NCBI RefSeq assembly: GCF_020911725.1
Contig: NZ_CP076620.1
Location: 1,306,501-1,370,500 of the forward strand
Reading direction: 5' to 3'
DNA length: 64,000 nt
Source: Clostridium cadaveris
GTDB taxonomy: Bacteria > Bacillota > Clostridia > Clostridiales > Clostridiaceae
In this document: piece by piece, positions 60,595 through 64,000 of the stretch
How the letters are laid out: each line of letters begins with the position of its first letter
Numbering within the stretch: position 1 is the stretch's first letter
Program-made: the position numbers and the translations under genes
Notes under the pieces: generated by a model
Told to the model about the DNA's origin: nothing
Seen by the model: the letters and a program-made list of their open reading frames with translations, nothing else
The model's database searches: none

Positions 60595-60610
60595 AACAAT
60601 CCCTCCTTAA

Positions 60611-61969
60611 CTACCAAAGATTTTTGATATATCCCTTGCTATAGAGATATTTTCTATAGTTTATCATTGCAGTATATGTAGCTAAAAGATAAACTTTTTT
60701 ATTTTTAGAACTTATTATAGCTTTCGTCATATCTTCAAAAGAAGGACATATGCTGAAGGTTTCTTCATTAAATCCGCATATCTTTAATCTTATGGCCATA
60801 TCATAAGTTCTAATTCCGCCTATAGCAATATCATCTACATTCAAAGAAAGAAGATTTTCAAAATTTACATCCCAAATCCAAGATACATCTCGACCATCAG
60901 CATAATTGTCATTAAGGAAGAAACCTAATGACATATTTTCTTTTGATAATGATAAAGTATCTAAAGCTTGGTTATAACCAGCTGGATTTTTTACTAATAT
61001 TATTTTCAGCTCTTTTCCCTCTATGTTTACTATTTCTTGCCTACCAAAAGATGAACTTTGATTTTCAAGTGATTTTATTATAGTATCATTTGAAACCTTA
61101 AGCTCAGAGGTTATAGCATAAGCACAAAGGGCGTTATATATGTTATATAATCCTGATTGGCTTAATAAGACTTCAGATCCATTTATGACTACTTTAGAGC
61201 TATCTGGTGTAAGTTCAAGGATTGTATCCATAGCATATTTTAAAGTATTTCTCTTATACCCACAGCTTTCACAGTAAAAATCACCTAGATGATTATAAGT
61301 TATGAAATTGTATTTATATGGAGCTTTACAGAACTTACAGAATTTAGCGTCTGCATTTACATCTATAGAAGTATTATTATTTAAACTTTCTTTAAATCCA
61401 TAATAAATGCAAGGATTTTTGATGTCCATTCTTCCAAGGAGAGACTCATCTCCATTAAGAACAAGCTTTGATTCAGGAACCTTTTTAACACCTTCTAGAA
61501 TCTTATTTAAGGTAGTATATACTTCCCCATATCTGTCAAGCTGATCTCTAAAAAGATTTGTTATTGTTATTATTTCAGGAGTTATATGCTCAGTTATAAA
61601 TTTTAAGTTGGCTTCATCTACTTCTATTACAGCATATTTTTCTTCAGCTACACCAAAAGAAAAATCTTCAACAAAGGCTGCAACTATTCCAGAAAGCATG
61701 TTAGCGCCAGTATTATTGGTCATAACATTAAGGCCAGCTTCCTTTAGAATATTGTATATCATACTGGTTGTGGTGGTCTTTCCGTTGGTTCCTGTAATTA
61801 AGATTACTTTATAATTTTTACTAAGAGGCTTTAAAATATCCTTTTGAATCTTTAAAGCAACTTTGCCAGGAAAATTACTTCCACCTTTTAAGAATTTTTT
61901 TGATAGAAACATTGTAAATTTTGATGCTATTACAGCAATATAAGTTTTTATACTAATTTTAAACACCAC
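60611..61969 (-). CDS. murT: Lipid II isoglutaminyl synthase, Mur-ligase subunit
   Basis: The Mur-ligase-like protein has LITGTNGKTTTTSMIYNILK (ATP-binding), ANMLSGIVAAFV, YAVIEVDEANLKFI, ITNLFRDQLDRYGEVYTTL, and a zinc ribbon (CKFCKAPY and CESCGYKR) typical of MurT. The C-terminal DUF1727 region follows (LSLSKENMSLGFFLNDNYAD). It amidates lipid II with GatD. The start is GTG 61969, with a further GTG at 61966, and the AGGTGG site overlaps, so the exact start is uncertain. Confidence 0.92.
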   Translation of the reverse strand: MVFKISIKTYIAVIASKFTMFLSKKFLKGGSNFPGKVALKIQKDILKPLSKNYKVILITGTNGKTTTTSMIYNILKEAGLNVMTNNTGANMLSGIVAAFVEDFSFGVAEEKYAVIEVDEANLKFITEHITPEIITITNLFRDQLDRYGEVYTTLNKILEGVKKVPESKLVLNGDESLLGRMDIKNPCIYYGFKESLNNNTSIDVNADAKFCKFCKAPYKYNFITYNHLGDFYCESCGYKRNTLKYAMDTILELTPDSSKVVINGSEVLLSQSGLYNIYNALCAYAITSELKVSNDTIIKSLENQSSSFGRQEIVNIEGKELKIILVKNPAGYNQALDTLSLSKENMSLGFFLNDNYADGRDVSWIWDVNFENLLSLNVDDIAIGGIRTYDMAIRLKICGFNEETFSICPSFEDMTKAIISSKNKKVYLLATYTAMINYRKYLYSKGYIKNLW

Positions 61970-62097
61970 CTATAACTAGTCTACTTACATTATATACAAC
62001 AAAAATCGTTAATAATCAATAGCAATAGTTTATACTATAGAGTTTTTATGAAATTTCTGATAAAATTTATATATATTCTGGAGGGGAGAATTTTACA

Positions 62098-63933
62098 ATG
62101 AAAGATAGTATAAAAGGTATACTTGAAGCCTTAAAGGGTGTAAAGGAAGGCATAAGATTAAAAGATATAAAAGCCGAGTTTAATAAAGAATGGAAAAGAG
62201 TAAAGGGGAGTTTTGCAAATTTTGATATAAAAAATAAAAAAGTTGTTAATTTTATTAGTGTTATTGCAGCTTCAGCAGTAATTTTTTGTGTCTATGGCTA
62301 TAAGGCTAATGAAATTGAAAAAATTAATTCATTAACAAGACTTACTGTTTTAAATAATGGCGAAAGATATTTTTATAGCGGTGATTATGAAAAATCAATT
62401 AAGGAATACGAAAAACTATTTCATAAGGACGGCAATCCGCTATGGTACTGTAAAATAGCAGAAGTCTATTCAGTACAGGGAAACTTAGAAAAATCAAAAG
62501 AGTACATAGAACTTGCAAAAAAGGAGCTTGTAAATTTTGAAAAATCTTCAGCAAAGTATCATGGCTTTGAAGATATACATAAGGAAATATTAAACTACAT
62601 AGTGTTTAATGAATATATAAATAAAGATTATGATATGGCATTAAAGGATGGAGAAGCATATATAGAGATATATAAAGATAATAAGCATCTTATAAAGACT
62701 ATGATAGCTTTATATAAGTCTACAGAAAATATGGACAAAGCTAAAGATATACTTATTAATTATCCTGTAGATAATAATTCTTCTTATGACAAGGCAGAAT
62801 TTGCAAGAATGCTTATGCTTATAGATAAATGGGATGAAGGATTCAATGAGCTAAAGGAAGCGTGGTATATAGATAAAGATGAATATAAGGTATATGATGT
62901 AATAGCTCAAATATCAGCTTATAACAGAGATGATATGGTAAAAAGGGTATCAAAACTCATAGAAGAAAATAATAATGAGGTTGCATATAAAGTATGGATG
63001 GCTAAAATCTATTCCATAAGTGCTGATACTGCAGAGGAGAGCATAGAACTTTTAGATGAAATAAAAGCAAATGATATAGGCTCTATACAGGTAAACTTTA
63101 TGAAAGCTAATATACATAAAGATGAAAAAGATATGGAAGGGAACGAAAGTGTAATAAAAACTATAATAGATGATAATCAAGAAGATTACAGGGTTCTTCA
63201 TACTGCTGCATGGTATTACTTTAATAAAGGTCAATATGAAGTGGCTTTAGATTATTGCAGCAAATCAATTGAGAAAAATAAGAATTATCCTGATAACTAT
63301 GGGTTTCTAATGCCTGAAATATTAAAAGCTTTAAACAATCCTAAAGAGGGTGAACCATATTTTAGAACTGCAATATATATGGAACCATACAATTATAATA
63401 TACTTTTAAATATAGCAAATTTTTATTGGGATACGGAAAAGAATAGTGAAAAATCATTGGAGTATTTTGGACAAGCGGCTTGTATTAAGCCAGAGGATAT
63501 TGAAATAAAATACAGTATGGCAATGATAAATATAAGTATAAATAATTTTGACAAGGCAATAGAAATACTGAAACAGTGCATAAAAGAAGATGAATCTGTT
63601 CCTAAATATCATAGAACTCTTGGAACTTTATATATGGTAGTTGGAAATACTAAGGAAGGCATAAAGGAAACAAGAGCAGCTTACGAGTCAGATAAAAATG
63701 ATGTGCTTAATTTAAATAATGCAGGATGCTATTACATAAATTTCACAGATGACATTGAAAGAGGGGTTTATAATCTTCAGAAAGCATATGAAGGACTAAA
63801 TGATACATATGATGAATATACAAAAACCACAGTAAAAGAAAATTATGATAAGGCTTCTAAGCTTTTAGAGCAATACCTCACTGAAGAAGAAGGAGAAAGC
63901 TTAAAAGTTCCTCAGTTAGTTTTATTTTATTAG
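62098..63933 (+). CDS. Membrane-anchored TPR-repeat protein
   Basis: The N-terminal 55 residues are charged and cytoplasmic, followed by one helix (about 56-75: VNFISVIAASAVIFCVYGYK). The rest, about 530 residues, is built of TPR helices, for example YSGDYEKSIKEYEKLFHKDG, IAEVYSVQGNLEKSKEYIEL, EVALDYCSKSIEKNKNYPDN and NSEKSLEYFGQAACIKPEDI. It may act as an external scaffold. GGAGGGGAG precedes ATG 62098. A further gene starts 26 bases after its stop. Confidence 0.85.
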   Translation: MKDSIKGILEALKGVKEGIRLKDIKAEFNKEWKRVKGSFANFDIKNKKVVNFISVIAASAVIFCVYGYKANEIEKINSLTRLTVLNNGERYFYSGDYEKSIKEYEKLFHKDGNPLWYCKIAEVYSVQGNLEKSKEYIELAKKELVNFEKSSAKYHGFEDIHKEILNYIVFNEYINKDYDMALKDGEAYIEIYKDNKHLIKTMIALYKSTENMDKAKDILINYPVDNNSSYDKAEFARMLMLIDKWDEGFNELKEAWYIDKDEYKVYDVIAQISAYNRDDMVKRVSKLIEENNNEVAYKVWMAKIYSISADTAEESIELLDEIKANDIGSIQVNFMKANIHKDEKDMEGNESVIKTIIDDNQEDYRVLHTAAWYYFNKGQYEVALDYCSKSIEKNKNYPDNYGFLMPEILKALNNPKEGEPYFRTAIYMEPYNYNILLNIANFYWDTEKNSEKSLEYFGQAACIKPEDIEIKYSMAMINISINNFDKAIEILKQCIKEDESVPKYHRTLGTLYMVVGNTKEGIKETRAAYESDKNDVLNLNNAGCYYINFTDDIERGVYNLQKAYEGLNDTYDEYTKTTVKENYDKASKLLEQYLTEEEGESLKVPQLVLFY

Positions 63934-63958
63934 TTTTCATGTTAAAGGAGGAAAAGAT

Positions 63959-64000
63959 ATGTATGCTATAAGATTTGAAAATTTATATTATCCCAAAATA
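63959..64000 (+). CDS. Start of a gene cut by the right edge
   Basis: ATG 63959 follows AAAGGAGG at proper distance and reads MYAIRFENLYYPKI to the edge of the window. The fourteen residues do not identify a family. The close spacing suggests one operon with the TPR protein. Confidence 0.6.
   Translation, partial: MYAIRFENLYYPKI

Overview
The window is low-GC, AT-rich chromosomal DNA of a strictly anaerobic Firmicute, most likely Clostridium sensu stricto. Supporting signs are the codon bias, GGAGG-type ribosome binding sites, TTG and GTG starts, a ferredoxin-linked 2-oxoacid oxidoreductase, an iron-dependent alcohol dehydrogenase under a sigma-54 promoter, MurT/GatD, an autolytic GH25 lysozyme and many two-component systems. 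I see no rRNA, tRNA, CRISPR array, transposase or prophage block. It reads as ordinary chromosome with many small regulated transcription units.

Layout. 0-8.6 kb: the tail of a sodium symporter; a small ArsC/Spx-like gene with an in-frame TGA in place of the first redox cysteine (probable selenoprotein); a cobalamin riboswitch with terminator controlling a 1515-residue cell-wall protein that carries a transcobalamin-like domain; an alanine/sodium symporter; and a TPP riboswitch in front of thiD. 8.8-22.6 kb: an NhaC-type antiporter, a lysozyme with three LysM repeats, a DbpA-type helicase, regulators, a two-component system next to a frameshifted DUF2680-type gene, an AI-2E family membrane protein, a nitronate-monooxygenase-like flavoenzyme, a TPM protein behind a lemA gene with an amber stop, and a prephenate dehydrogenase.

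22.7-29 kb: an acyltransferase followed by histidine kinase, response regulator, ABC ATPase and two ABC-2 permeases, in the order of the Bacillus linearmycin-resistance operon. An operator-like dyad and an RNA hairpin that buries the ABC ribosome binding site lie in the middle. 29-36 kb: a likely envelope-lipid operon (DedA, GT4 glycosyltransferase, lysophospholipid-acyltransferase-like protein, response regulator, kinase), DUF3842, and an ECF substrate-binding component behind an attenuator. 36-42.3 kb: deoxynucleoside kinase, MATE exporter, WYL regulator, zinc-ribbon protein, radical SAM protein, CAP protein, DUF1904 protein, and a Fur-box-preceded YgbA_NO family gene.

42.4-52.3 kb: a sigma-54 activator, three 17-bp activator-type repeats and a consensus -24/-12 promoter in front of an iron alcohol dehydrogenase; then a SARP/BTAD-type giant regulator followed by hutH, ftcD and fchA. 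hutH and ftcD share an identically spaced promoter module with 11-bp-periodic half-sites. 52.3-64 kb: polysaccharide deacetylase; an operon for branched-chain amino acid oxidation (leucine-type dehydrogenase, P-loop ATPase, ferredoxin and three VOR subunits) flanked by two paralogous XRE regulators; gatD-murT; a membrane-anchored TPR protein; and the first codons of a further gene.

The strongest unusual signals are the selenocysteine candidate, the B12-controlled surface protein, the SD-sequestering hairpin before the ABC genes, the shared SARP-type promoters of the histidine-degradation genes, and the paired XRE regulators around the VOR operon.
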